Positions 7,409 through 15,004 of a stretch of 17,364 nt of DNA are shown here, piece after piece (the first letter of the stretch is position 1; each line of letters starts with the position of its first letter). Made by a program: the position numbers and the translations under genes. The stretch is from JBBQXK01 sp038251625 (lineage in GTDB: Bacteria > Pseudomonadota > Alphaproteobacteria > Rhodobacterales > Rhodobacteraceae): contig JBBSBE010000083.1 in NCBI GenBank assembly GCA_038251625.1, forward strand, positions 1 through 17,364, read 5' to 3'. The notes below the pieces were generated by a model. The model did not search any database. It worked only from the letters and a program-made list of their open reading frames with translations, and was not told the origin of the DNA.

Positions 7409-8763
7409 GCGCGCCGATCACGGTGCTTTTGGTGGATGACGAACCCGATCTGCGCGCCTCAACCGCGCAGGCACTCGATCTGGCGGGCTACCGCGTGCAG
7501 GAGTTTCCGCAAGGAGACAGGGTCCCGGATTTCGCCAGCTTCGGCTTTCCCGGCATCGTGCTGACCGATATCCGCATGCCGGGCATCGACGGGCTGACCC
7601 TGATGAACCGCATTCACGAGATTGACCGCGAGATCCCCGTGATCCTGATTACCGGGCATGCGGACGTGCAGCTTGCCGTGCGGGCAATGCGCGAAGGGGC
7701 GCATGATTTTATCGAAAAGCCCTTTGCGACCAGCCAGCTGGCTGAAATCGTGGCGCGGGCCGTGGATTACCGGCGGCTGGTTCTCGAAAACCGGGTGCTG
7801 CGGGCCGCAGCGGGGCAGGCGGATGATCTGGAAGTGCGGCTGGTGGGCCGGTCCACGGCGATGATCGACCTGCGCCGCCGGATACGTACCCTTGGGCCAG
7901 CCGAGGCCGACGTTCTGATCGTAGGTGAGACGGGCGCGGGAAAAGAGGTGGTAGCGCGCGCGTTGCATGATCTGTCACCCCGCGCGGGCCGCCCCTTCGT
8001 GACCATCGACTGCGCCGCCCTGCCCGAGGCCCTGATCGAGAGCGAATTGTTCGGCCACGAGATCGGGGCCTTCCCCGGGGCGTTGCGGTCGCGCTATGGC
8101 AAGTTCGAGCATGCGCGCGGCGGCACGATCCTGCTTGACGATGTCGGGTCGATGCCGCTGGCCGTACAAGGACGGCTTTTGCGCGCCATCGAAGACCGCA
8201 CGATCACGCGCCTCGGATCGAACGAGGCGGTGGCGCTGGATGTCCGCTTCATGGCGACTAGCCGCGTGGCGCTGGAGGGTGAGGTTGCGGCGGGGCGGTT
8301 CAGGGCAGATCTTCTTTACCGCCTCAACGTAGTGACCTTGGCGGTACCGGCACTCGATGCCCGCCGCGACGATGTGCCGTTGCTATTCGCGCGCTTGGCC
8401 ACCGAGGCCGCGGCACGCCACCGCCGCGATCCGCTGCCGCTGCTTCCGCGGATGCTGGCTGATCTGGCGGCGCGCGATTGGCCCGGCAACGTGCGCGAAT
8501 TGCGCAATGCGGCCGACCGTTTCGCCCTTGGCCTGCCCGATGCGGCGGCACGCGGCGACCCGGCGCCGCAACGACTGGCCGAACGGGTGGCCGATTTTGA
8601 GCGGCGCGAGATCGAGGCGGCGCTGGCCGCACACCGGGGTTCGCTGCGGCCGGTTTATGAGCAGCTTGGCTTGTCGCGCAAGACATTGTGGGAAAAGATG
8701 CAGAAATATGGGTTGGACAAGGCCCAATTCGGCACCCCCATGGATAGTGACGACACCCCCTGA
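7405..8763 (+). CDS. DctD-like sigma54-type response regulator (NtrC family)
   Basis: 452 aa response regulator whose ATG overlaps the kinase stop as ATGA, implying translational coupling. The receiver (1-120) has acidic residues at 11-12, phospho-acceptor Asp55 in LTDIRMPG and Lys105 in EKPF. The AAA+ domain (about 145-375) has Walker A GETGAGK (174-180), Walker B-like TILLDD (241-246) and the arginine-rich GRFRADLLYRLN. The C-terminal Fis-type helix-turn-helix (about 395-437) reads GSLRPVYEQLGLSRKTLWEKMQ. The loop that contacts sigma54, normally GAFTGA, is GAFPGA (221-226), and the second Walker B acid is Asp rather than Glu. I think GAFPGA also occurs in other alphaproteobacterial DctD proteins, so this may be a family trait. 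Likely target: the TRAP genes just downstream. Confidence 0.9.
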   Translation: MSAPITVLLVDDEPDLRASTAQALDLAGYRVQEFPQGDRVPDFASFGFPGIVLTDIRMPGIDGLTLMNRIHEIDREIPVILITGHADVQLAVRAMREGAHDFIEKPFATSQLAEIVARAVDYRRLVLENRVLRAAAGQADDLEVRLVGRSTAMIDLRRRIRTLGPAEADVLIVGETGAGKEVVARALHDLSPRAGRPFVTIDCAALPEALIESELFGHEIGAFPGALRSRYGKFEHARGGTILLDDVGSMPLAVQGRLLRAIEDRTITRLGSNEAVALDVRFMATSRVALEGEVAAGRFRADLLYRLNVVTLAVPALDARRDDVPLLFARLATEAAARHRRDPLPLLPRMLADLAARDWPGNVRELRNAADRFALGLPDAAARGDPAPQRLAERVADFERREIEAALAAHRGSLRPVYEQLGLSRKTLWEKMQKYGLDKAQFGTPMDSDDTP

Positions 8764-8943
8764 TGGGGCGCAATCCGCCCATTGGGGCAGTGCGATGTTA
8801 CGGTTTCCACACATCCAGCGGTCTAACGGGGCGAAAAGCAGCCGGACGGTGGACTTCCGGGGTTGAGCCAGCACGCACCACCCTATCCTATGCGGGTCAG
8901 GGGCGGGAAGACCCCGTCCAGTTTCGTTCTGGGAGGAACCCTC
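8764..8943 (+). promoter_or_regulatory. 180-base leader region of the TAXI TRAP genes
   Basis: It separates the regulator genes from the transporter genes and should contain the transporter promoter. Just after the dctD-like stop, GGGCG (8766-8770) and CGCCC (8776-8780) could form a weak hairpin. I searched for a -24/-12 sigma54 site (GG-N10-GC). The spacing occurs at GG 8765-8766/GC 8777-8778 and at GG 8829-8830/GC 8841-8842, but neither resembles TGGCAC-N5-TTGC. No promoter can be assigned with confidence. Confidence 0.35.
8931..8937 (+). promoter_or_regulatory. Shine-Dalgarno for the TAXI binding protein
   Basis: GGGAGGA, 6 bases before ATG 8944. It selects the start that gives a clean signal peptide, instead of the open frame's upstream extension to 8863. 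Confidence 0.75.
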
Positions 8944-9927
8944 ATGCTGAAAACAACGCTCGCTGCGGCAGCGGCGGCTTTGCTGCTTGCGCCCGGTCTT
9001 GGCCTTGCGCAGGACATCGACAAAACGGGCTGGCCCGCAGAAATGACGATTGGCACCGCCAGCCAAGGTGGCACCTATTTCATCTACGGCAACGGCTTTG
9101 CCAGCTACATCACCGAAGCGCTGGGGCTGAACGCCACCGGCGAGGTAACCGGTGGCCCGGTGCAGAACGTGACGCTGGTGGAAACGGGCGATCACCTGAT
9201 GGGCCTTGTGACCATGGGCCCGGCCTATGACGCATGGATCGGCAAGTCGGAGTTGGCACCGGGGCTGGAGCATAAATCCATCCGCGCGCTGTTCCCGATG
9301 TACCAGACCCCGTTTCAGGTAATCACGCTCAAATCATCCGGCATCAAATCCGTCTCCGACCTTGCAGGAAAGCGGGTTTCGGTCGGTCCGGCGGGCGGGA
9401 CGCCCGGCACCTATTGGCCGCAGTTCATGGCGGCGGTCGGGGTTGAGGCCAACATCTCGAACGCGGGTGCCGCTGATGCGGCGGGGCAGCTTGCCGATGG
9501 GCTGGTGGATGCCTTTGCCTTTGCCGCCGGTGTGCCGATCTCGGCCTTCGCCGAACTTGCGGCACAGCAGGATGTGGTGATGTTCGGCTTCACGCCGGAA
9601 GAAAAGGCCAAGGTGCTTGAAGCATTCCCTGCGATGGCACCGCTGACCATTCCGGCCGGTACTTATGCCGGGCATGATTACGATCAGGAAACGGTTGCGC
9701 TGTGGAACTTCGCCATCGCCAACGCTTCGATGCCCGAAAGCCTGGCGTATGAGATCACCAAGCTTGCGATGGATAACCCCGACCGGATGGTGCAGATCCA
9801 TGCCGCCGCGAAGGAAACCCTGCTGGAAAACTGGGACAAGGACAGCTTCATGCCCTTCCACCCCGGCGCCGTGCGCTACTACGAGGAAAAGGGGATCACG
9901 ATCCCCGACGCGCTGAAGAGCCAGTGA
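8944..9927 (+). CDS. TRAP transporter TAXI-family solute-binding protein
   Basis: Periplasmic receptor of a tripartite ATP-independent transporter, 327 aa. It starts with a signal peptide (Lys3, hydrophobic 5-16, predicted cleavage after GLA22 before QD). The mature protein opens with MTIGTASQGGTYFIYGNGFASYI, cut here to the TAXI hallmark TIGTASQGGTY, and continues with the periplasmic-binding fold (SVSDLAGKRVSVGPAGGTPG at about 137-156). TAXI receptors form a separate family from DctP; characterised members bind glutamate/glutamine or other organic anions. Nothing in the sequence fixes the ligand here. Its fused permease follows after a stable hairpin, and DctBD-like regulators precede it, so an organic acid substrate under two-component control is the best inference. 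Confidence 0.93.
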   Translation: MLKTTLAAAAAALLLAPGLGLAQDIDKTGWPAEMTIGTASQGGTYFIYGNGFASYITEALGLNATGEVTGGPVQNVTLVETGDHLMGLVTMGPAYDAWIGKSELAPGLEHKSIRALFPMYQTPFQVITLKSSGIKSVSDLAGKRVSVGPAGGTPGTYWPQFMAAVGVEANISNAGAADAAGQLADGLVDAFAFAAGVPISAFAELAAQQDVVMFGFTPEEKAKVLEAFPAMAPLTIPAGTYAGHDYDQETVALWNFAIANASMPESLAYEITKLAMDNPDRMVQIHAAAKETLLENWDKDSFMPFHPGAVRYYEEKGITIPDALKSQ

Positions 9928-9944
9928 TAGCAGACTAAGCCTTG

Positions 9945-9973
9945 GGGGCGCCCGGTATCGGTCCGGGCGCCCC
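9945..9973 (+). terminator. Intra-operon hairpin between TAXI receptor and permease genes
   Basis: A perfect 11-bp G/C stem: GGGGCGCCCGG (9945-9955), loop tatcggt, CCGGGCGCCCC (9963-9973). It lies between the receptor stop and the permease ribosome site with no U-run. It is likely to stabilise the upstream mRNA or partially terminate, so that the binding protein is made in excess over the membrane component. Confidence 0.7.
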
Positions 9974-9980
9974 TTGCCGT

Positions 9981-9988
9981 GGGAGGGG
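9981..9988 (+). promoter_or_regulatory. Shine-Dalgarno for the TRAP permease
   Basis: GGGAGGGG, 6 bases before ATG 9995. It lies 7 bases past the hairpin, so that folded RNA should leave it accessible. Confidence 0.65.
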
Positions 9989-9994
9989 ATCACG

Positions 9995-12163
9995 ATGGCA
10001 AGCGAAGCGGACGGGACCAAGGATATCGCAACTGGCGTGGACGCCGAGATATATGCCGGCAACCAGCGCATCCCGGTGGGGCAACTGGCGCTGGTCGTGT
10101 CGGTGCTTTGCGTTGCCTATACGGCCTTTCATATCGCAGTGATGAACCTTTACCCGCTGGAAACCTGGACCTACCGGCTGATCCACGTCGGCGGTGGGCT
10201 TGTAATCGGATTTCTTCTGTTCTCTTCCACGCTTTTTGGCCCTCGGAATGCCGCGGAACCTGCCGCCACCCCATTGATGACGGAAGCGATGATCGTGGCA
10301 CCGGGCGCCTTGGCGGTGTTGGTCGCGTTCGTGCAGGTGCTTGGATATTGGTTCACCTCTGCCGGGCTTGAGATGGCTGCGCCCAAGACGGCAGGGGTGG
10401 CCACGATGGGCCTCCCGCTTCTGTGCGGAACACTCTGGCTGATCGCAATCGCGTGGCTGCGACCGGGGCGCGGCCGCGCGCGGATTGACTTGTGCGATGC
10501 GTTTTTGGCTCTTTCCGCCATAACGGTGACGCTTTACATCATCTACCATGCGCCATTCCTGCGGCTGCGCGCTGGCACGGCGCTGGCGAAAGACGCTGAC
10601 ATGTATGCCGCCATCGTCGGCGTCATCCTGATCCTGGAACTAACGCGGCGCGTGGCAGGCCTTGCACTGGTCATCATCGCGGGCGTCTTTGTGGCCTACA
10701 GCTTTGTCGGGCCCTGGCTGCCGGGGGTACTTTATCACAAGGGCTACACCGCCAGCCGGTTCTTCACCTACATCTTCACCGATCAGGGCATCCTTGGCCC
10801 GACCACGGCGATTTCCTCGACCTACATCATCCTTTTCGTGGCCTTCGCGGCCTTCCTGCAGGCCAGCCGGGTGGGTGAGTATTTCGTCAATTTCGCCTTC
10901 GCAGTGGCGGGCGACAAGCGCGGCGGACCGGCCAAGGTAGCGGTCTTTGCCTCGGGCCTGATGGGAATGATCAACGGCACATCGGCGGGCAACGTGGTGG
11001 CCACCGGATCGCTGACCATCCCCTTGATGAAAAAGGTGGGCTACAAACCCCAGACGGCGGCAGCGGTGGAAGCGGCGGCATCTTCCGGCGGGCAGATCCT
11101 GCCGCCGATCATGGGCGCAGGCGCCTTCATCATGTCGGAAATCACGGGCATCCCGTATTCCGAGATCGTGATCGCGGCAATCATCCCGGCGCTCCTCTAC
11201 TTCGCCTCCGTCTATTTCAACGTGGACCTTGCGGCGCAGAAATTTGACATGAAGGGCTTGCCCCGGTCGGAACTGCCGAAGTTTGCCAAACTGGCACGGC
11301 AGGCGTTTCTGTTCATCCCGATCTTCATCCTGATCGGCGCACTGTTCGCCGGCTATTCGGTGATCCGGGCGGGCACGCTGTCGATGGCGGCGGCCTGCGT
11401 GGTAAGCTGGCTCACGCCCTTTCCAATGGGGCCACGGGCCATTCTTTATGCACTGGAAATCGCAACAAAGATGACATTGCAGCTAGTGGCCGTCTGCGCT
11501 GCGGCGGGTATCATTGTGGGGGTCATCGCCCTGACTGGCATCGGAACGCGGTTTTCCTCGATGTTGCTCGGCCTTGCGGATCAGAACCAGTTCATGGCGC
11601 TTTTCTTTGCCATGATTGTCTCAATCATCCTCGGCATGGGGATGCCCACCACGGCAGCCTATGCCGTCGCGGCCAGTGTGATCGCGCCCGGACTGGTCCA
11701 GATGGGGATCGACCCTCTGACAGCCCATTTCTTCATCTTCTACTTCGCCGTGATGTCGGCGATCACACCTCCAGTCGCGTTGGCAGCCTATGCCGGGGCC
11801 GCGATTGCGCAATCCGATCCGATGAAAACCAGCGTGGAAAGCTTCAAGATGGGGATGGCGGCCTTTGTGGTGCCATTCATGTTTTTCACCTCGCCCGAAC
11901 TTTTGATGCAGGGCACCTGGCCCGACATCCTGCATGTGGTGGCGGGGGCAACGCTTGGGGTCTTTCTTCTGTCTTCGGCGGTGCAGGCATGGTTTTTCGG
12001 GCGGCTATCATTGCCGCTTCGCCTTGTCCTCGGGGCGGCGGCGATTGCGATGATCGACAGCGGCTACCTCAGCGATGCGCTGGGGATTGGCGCGGCGGTG
12101 ATCGTCTGGGCCATCCAGAAGCGGATGATCACGCCTGGATCGATGGCGCGGGGGTCGGACTAG
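9995..12163 (+). CDS. TRAP transporter fused permease (4TM-12TM, DctQM fusion type)
   Basis: 722 aa inner-membrane protein combining the small DctQ-like and large DctM-like subunits in one chain, the usual form for TAXI systems; it moves the receptor-delivered substrate using an ion gradient. Hydrophobic segments run through almost the whole length. The first third (about 28-225) holds the DctQ-like helices and the remainder the DctM-like part. The family signature region around residues 325-385 includes MGMINGTSAGNVVATGS and SSGGQILPPIMGAGAF; a second conserved stretch, GMGMPTTAAYAVAASVIAPG, lies at about 547-566. ATG 9995 is preferred over the upstream TTG 9974, which sits inside the hairpin's 3' edge. 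The 3' end overlaps the convergent gene by 35 bases. Confidence 0.93.
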   Translation: MASEADGTKDIATGVDAEIYAGNQRIPVGQLALVVSVLCVAYTAFHIAVMNLYPLETWTYRLIHVGGGLVIGFLLFSSTLFGPRNAAEPAATPLMTEAMIVAPGALAVLVAFVQVLGYWFTSAGLEMAAPKTAGVATMGLPLLCGTLWLIAIAWLRPGRGRARIDLCDAFLALSAITVTLYIIYHAPFLRLRAGTALAKDADMYAAIVGVILILELTRRVAGLALVIIAGVFVAYSFVGPWLPGVLYHKGYTASRFFTYIFTDQGILGPTTAISSTYIILFVAFAAFLQASRVGEYFVNFAFAVAGDKRGGPAKVAVFASGLMGMINGTSAGNVVATGSLTIPLMKKVGYKPQTAAAVEAAASSGGQILPPIMGAGAFIMSEITGIPYSEIVIAAIIPALLYFASVYFNVDLAAQKFDMKGLPRSELPKFAKLARQAFLFIPIFILIGALFAGYSVIRAGTLSMAAACVVSWLTPFPMGPRAILYALEIATKMTLQLVAVCAAAGIIVGVIALTGIGTRFSSMLLGLADQNQFMALFFAMIVSIILGMGMPTTAAYAVAASVIAPGLVQMGIDPLTAHFFIFYFAVMSAITPPVALAAYAGAAIAQSDPMKTSVESFKMGMAAFVVPFMFFTSPELLMQGTWPDILHVVAGATLGVFLLSSAVQAWFFGRLSLPLRLVLGAAAIAMIDSGYLSDALGIGAAVIVWAIQKRMITPGSMARGSD

Positions 12164-13046
12164 CCGCCTCCAGATCGGCTGCCCAGAGCCGATAGCGGTT
12201 CTGGCCGGTCACCTCGCGCACCAGTCCGGCGCGGGCCAACCTGTCCAGATTGCGCTGAACAGCGGCGCGAGAGGCAGCGCTTTCAGACTCGGCCATCGCG
12301 GCCGAGACGACGGGCCACGCACCAATCACCCTGATCAGCCGCGCATGCGTGCGCCCGCTCCACCCTGTGGAAACCGCCTCAGCGTGGCGATGCCACGCTT
12401 CAAGCTGCGACAAGAGGGTCAGGGCCTCGGCACAGCCGCCGCGCAGTGCCGCGAGCCACCATTCAAGTTGCATCTCGGTCTTTTCGACCGGCCACGACCC
12501 GGGCAGAACGGGCACGAAGCCGGGGGCGTCAGCCTGATCTGACGCCAAAAGCCGCACGGCACGCGCCATCGCAATCGCCCGGTCACGTTCATCCCGCACG
12601 TCTTTGCCGGAGAAAAGAAGGAAGGCTGAACGAATCAGCGGATGCAGAAATGCACCGTCTGCTGTCATAGATATGGAAACGGGAATTGGGCCATCGAGAA
12701 TGTCGATGATAACCGAGGCGTGGCGAACTGCGGGCTGCCTTGCGTTCGACCCGAAAAGTTGCCCGACTTGCATCAAAGCCAATTGTTCGGCAAGCAAACG
12801 CTCGCCCCCAAGCGCGGTAAGCGTCGCGGCCTGCCAGAACAACAGGCGACGCATCATCCCGCGTGGCGCGGCCCGCATCCGTTCGCGATAGGCACCCACG
12901 ACAAGTGCGGCTTCCGCCAGCGCAGTGGCGAGCCGCGCCTGCGCTTCCAGCCAATCCGATGTCTTGGCCCGCACGTCGGATGTGTCGCTGTCCGAGCGAC
13001 CATTTTCACCGAGGTTCGGGAACCCCGCTCCACTTTCCGAAATCAA
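12129..13046 (-). CDS. Uncharacterised protein with C-terminal winged-helix-like region (DUF1612/RHE_PE00001-like)
   Basis: About 305 aa if started at TTG 13046. The N-terminal part (from about 33) is helical: DWLEAQARLATALAEAALVVGAYRER is cut here to WLEAQARLATALAEA. The C-terminal part (about 220-290) resembles a winged helix, with RTHARLIRVIGAWPVVSAAM, an Ala/Ser-rich turn, LDRLARAGLVREVTG and a closing NRYRLWA. This end reminds me of the helix-turn-helix tail of alphaproteobacterial DUF1612/RHE_PE00001 proteins; the match is from memory and moderate. No ATG lies before residue 57: TTG 13046 and GTG 12974 are the options, and neither has a good ribosome site. It is downstream of azlCD on the same strand after 87 bases, so it may be separately transcribed. 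Regulator role is inferred. Confidence 0.6.
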   Translation of the reverse strand: MISESGAGFPNLGENGRSDSDTSDVRAKTSDWLEAQARLATALAEAALVVGAYRERMRAAPRGMMRRLLFWQAATLTALGGERLLAEQLALMQVGQLFGSNARQPAVRHASVIIDILDGPIPVSISMTADGAFLHPLIRSAFLLFSGKDVRDERDRAIAMARAVRLLASDQADAPGFVPVLPGSWPVEKTEMQLEWWLAALRGGCAEALTLLSQLEAWHRHAEAVSTGWSGRTHARLIRVIGAWPVVSAAMAESESAASRAAVQRNLDRLARAGLVREVTGQNRYRLWAADLEAASPTPAPSIQA

Positions 13047-13092
13047 GAACTCGTAACCCTTTGTGCATGTCTCAAATGGCAGGGTGTCTAAA

Positions 13093-13108
13093 TTCGAAGC
13101 GCTTTGAA
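13093..13108. promoter_or_regulatory. 16-base near-perfect palindrome upstream of the uncharacterised regulator-like gene
   Basis: TTCGAAGC followed by GCTTTGAA, one mismatch between the arms, about 47 bases before TTG 13046 on the minus strand. A weak -35-like TTGGCT (minus strand, 13109-13114) flanks it on the upstream side. It could be an operator for the gene product itself, or the 3' end signal of azlCD. Confidence 0.3.
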
Positions 13109-13133
13109 AGCCAAATCAGCGGTCCGATTGCGC

Positions 13134-13457
13134 TCAACCGAAGATGGCACCAACAAGCCACAACGCACCCATGCCAACCACGATCGCAGGCGCCGGACCG
13201 AAGCGACGCGCGGCGGCAAAGGCAAAGAGCGCTGCAACAAGGCGCGCCCAATCGGTCGTCCCTCCCGATGCGGCGGGCCACAGAACCATGGGCACCACCA
13301 TCGCGGGCAGAATCGCCACGCCGACGTAGCGCAGATAGACCTGCACGCGCGGCGACAGGCGCTCGGGCGAGACGAGGCCCAGAAATGAGTAGCGAATGAG
13401 GAACGTGCCAAGACCCAGCAGCACGGTCACCGCCCAGAAGGTGCCAGTGCCGATCAT
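13134..13457 (-). CDS. azlD: Branched-chain amino acid exporter small subunit AzlD
   Basis: Small hydrophobic membrane protein of 107 aa with about four predicted helices. Features include GTFLIRYSFL near the N-terminus, then LRYVGVAILPAMVVPMVL, which is the characteristic AzlD region, and PAIVVGMGALWLVG near the end. AzlD works with AzlC; the pair, and its homologue BrnFE, exports branched-chain amino acids or analogues. The start ATG at 13457 overlaps the azlC stop in an ATGA junction, typical of translational coupling. The frame is open upstream to 13868, but that extension lies inside azlC and is not credible. Substrate is inferred from family. Confidence 0.9.
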   Translation of the reverse strand: MIGTGTFWAVTVLLGLGTFLIRYSFLGLVSPERLSPRVQVYLRYVGVAILPAMVVPMVLWPAASGGTTDWARLVAALFAFAAARRFGPAPAIVVGMGALWLVGAIFG

Positions 13458-14176
13458 CGCGTCGCCGCCCGGCGGGCAAGCGCTATCTCTGTCTGCGCCC
13501 CGGCCGCCATTGCACATCCTGCGGCCAAAAGCAGCCCAAGGTTCCACGGCACCCCGGCAAACACCAGTGCCCCAACAACCGACACGCCCGCTGCCACAAG
13601 ATGCGGCAGGCTGCGCAGCATCGGCGCCAATAGGGCAATGAAGCAAACGGGCACGGCGAAATCGGGCGAAAGGCTGGCCGGGATGGCGCGCCCGAGAAGC
13701 GCCCCGATCACCGTGCAACCATACCAGACCGGGCAGACCGACAGGACGTTTCCGAAGTAGTAGCCCATCTTCTCGGCTACCGTCATGGCGGGGCGGCGGT
13801 CGTATTCGGCGACGGATGCGCCGAAGGCGACATCCACCATGGAATAGGCCAGAAGCATCTTTTGCCAACGCGGCGCAGACCCGACATGCGGCACCATTGC
13901 AGCGGAATACATCGCCATCCGCAGGTTCACGACCAGCGCCGCCAGCACCACCACCAGCACCGGCGCCCCGTCCTGCATCAGGCCAAGTGCCGTGAACTGC
14001 GCCGCACCCGCGATCACGATGGCCGACATCGCAAAGACTTGCAGCACGTCCAGGCCTGCATCCCGCGCAACCACGCCAAAAAGCAAGGAGAAGGGCACGA
14101 TTACTGCCAGAAACGGAAGCCCGTCGAAAAATCCACGCCGAAGCGCGGCGCGTGGTGATCCGTGATCCTCTGCCAT
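13454..14176 (-). CDS. azlC: Branched-chain amino acid exporter large subunit AzlC
   Basis: 240 aa inner-membrane protein with the AzlC pattern: LPFLAVIVPFSLLFGVVARDAG is shown here in part as PFSLLFGVVARDAG at about 27-40, followed by VIAGAAQFTALGLM (about 54-67), NLRMAMYSAAMVPH (about 85-98) and a central YSMVDVAFGASVAEYD. It is the main channel component of the AzlCD exporter. ATG 14176 fits the family N-terminus, with GAGG 6 bases upstream on the minus strand; the open frame continues to 14440 but would overlap the divergent dehydrogenase. A gap of 93 bases separates it from that gene and must hold both promoters. Confidence 0.9.
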   Translation of the reverse strand: MAEDHGSPRAALRRGFFDGLPFLAVIVPFSLLFGVVARDAGLDVLQVFAMSAIVIAGAAQFTALGLMQDGAPVLVVVLAALVVNLRMAMYSAAMVPHVGSAPRWQKMLLAYSMVDVAFGASVAEYDRRPAMTVAEKMGYYFGNVLSVCPVWYGCTVIGALLGRAIPASLSPDFAVPVCFIALLAPMLRSLPHLVAAGVSVVGALVFAGVPWNLGLLLAAGCAMAAGAQTEIALARRAATR

Positions 14177-14269
14177 CGCGGCCTCTTTCAGGTTGTGCCC
14201 TGCCGCGGCCTGCCGGACAGTAACCGCAGCGTAACGACGCGTCTGGGCGGCAACAAGGGAGGGACAGTG
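14177..14269. promoter_or_regulatory. Divergent azlC/SDR promoter region
   Basis: It contains the azlC ribosome site at its left end and AGGGAGG (14256-14262), the dehydrogenase ribosome site, at its right end. GTAAC occurs twice 11 bases apart (GTAACCGCAGCGTAAC, near 14220-14236), one helical turn apart, a spacing seen in direct-repeat operators. Assigning a regulator is not possible. Confidence 0.3.
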
Positions 14270-15004
14270 ATGCAGAGCATCGTGATCACCGGGGCGGGCA
14301 GCGGCATAGGCCGCGCCACGGCTCAGGCGTTTCTGGGGGCGGGATGGCGCGTGGCGCTTCTGGGCCGTCGTCGCGCAGCGCTGGAGGAAACGGCGGGTGG
14401 CGCGGCAGGCGCATTGGTGTTGCCGTGTGACGTGACCCAACCCGAGGCGGTGGACGGCGCTTTTGACGCTGCAATGGCCGAATGGGGGCGGATCGGCGCG
14501 CTATTCAACAACGCAGGGGGTGCGATCCTTGGCAAACCGATCGACGAGATCAGTTTCGACGATTGGCGCGGGCTGATGGCCGTGAACGTGGACGGCATGT
14601 TCCTTTGCGCCCGTGCGGCCTTTGCGCGGATGAAACGGCAAGACCCCCAGGGCGGGAGGATCATCAACAACGGGTCAATTTCGGCCTATGCGCCCAGGCC
14701 CGGCTCGGTGGCCTATACTGTCTCTAAGCATGCGGTAACGGGGTTGACCAAGACCCTGTCGCTGGATGGGCGGCCCTTTGATATCGCCTGCGGACAGATT
14801 GATATCGGCAACGCCGCCACCGACATGACCGCCCGGATGAGCGCCGGTGTGCCGCAGGCCGACGGAAAGATTCGTGCGGAGCCAACGATGGACGTGGCGC
14901 ATGTGGCACAGGCAGTCCTGTCGATGGCGGGATTGCCGCTTTCGGCCAACGTTCAGTTCATGACCATCATGGCCACCAAGATGCCTTTTGTCGGGCGAGG
15001 CTAA
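14270..15004 (+). CDS. Short-chain dehydrogenase/reductase (SDR family)
   Basis: Classical SDR oxidoreductase of 244 aa using NAD(P)(H). The cofactor glycine motif TGAGSGIG is at residues 7-14, the stabilising NNAG at 80-83, and Asn106 lies in AVNVDG. The catalytic triad is in place: Ser136 in NNGSIS, Tyr149 and Lys153 in YTVSK, with the expected 13-residue Ser-Tyr spacing. ATG 14270 has AGGGAGG 7 bases upstream; the open frame extends to 14162 without a ribosome site. The substrate cannot be read from sequence, as SDRs act on many alcohols and ketones. The gene is divergent from azlCD, and its stop codon overlaps that of the convergent DUF2478 gene. Confidence 0.9.
   Translation: MQSIVITGAGSGIGRATAQAFLGAGWRVALLGRRRAALEETAGGAAGALVLPCDVTQPEAVDGAFDAAMAEWGRIGALFNNAGGAILGKPIDEISFDDWRGLMAVNVDGMFLCARAAFARMKRQDPQGGRIINNGSISAYAPRPGSVAYTVSKHAVTGLTKTLSLDGRPFDIACGQIDIGNAATDMTARMSAGVPQADGKIRAEPTMDVAHVAQAVLSMAGLPLSANVQFMTIMATKMPFVGRG

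Noticed and set aside
8764..8943. Sigma54 -24/-12 promoter for the TAXI genes
   Set aside because: GG-N10-GC spacing occurs by chance in this GC-rich stretch, but surrounding bases do not match TGGCAC-N5-TTGC.
8383..9273. 296-codon minus-strand frame across the regulator/TAXI junction
   Set aside because: It overlaps two well-supported genes and their leader, has shadow-like composition and no recognisable family.
9334..10071. 245-codon minus-strand frame opposite the TAXI gene
   Set aside because: Same shadow pattern; it also runs through the perfect hairpin, and the plus-strand genes are certain.
13458..13868. N-terminal extension of azlD
   Set aside because: It lies within azlC in another frame; the ATGA junction gives the proper start.
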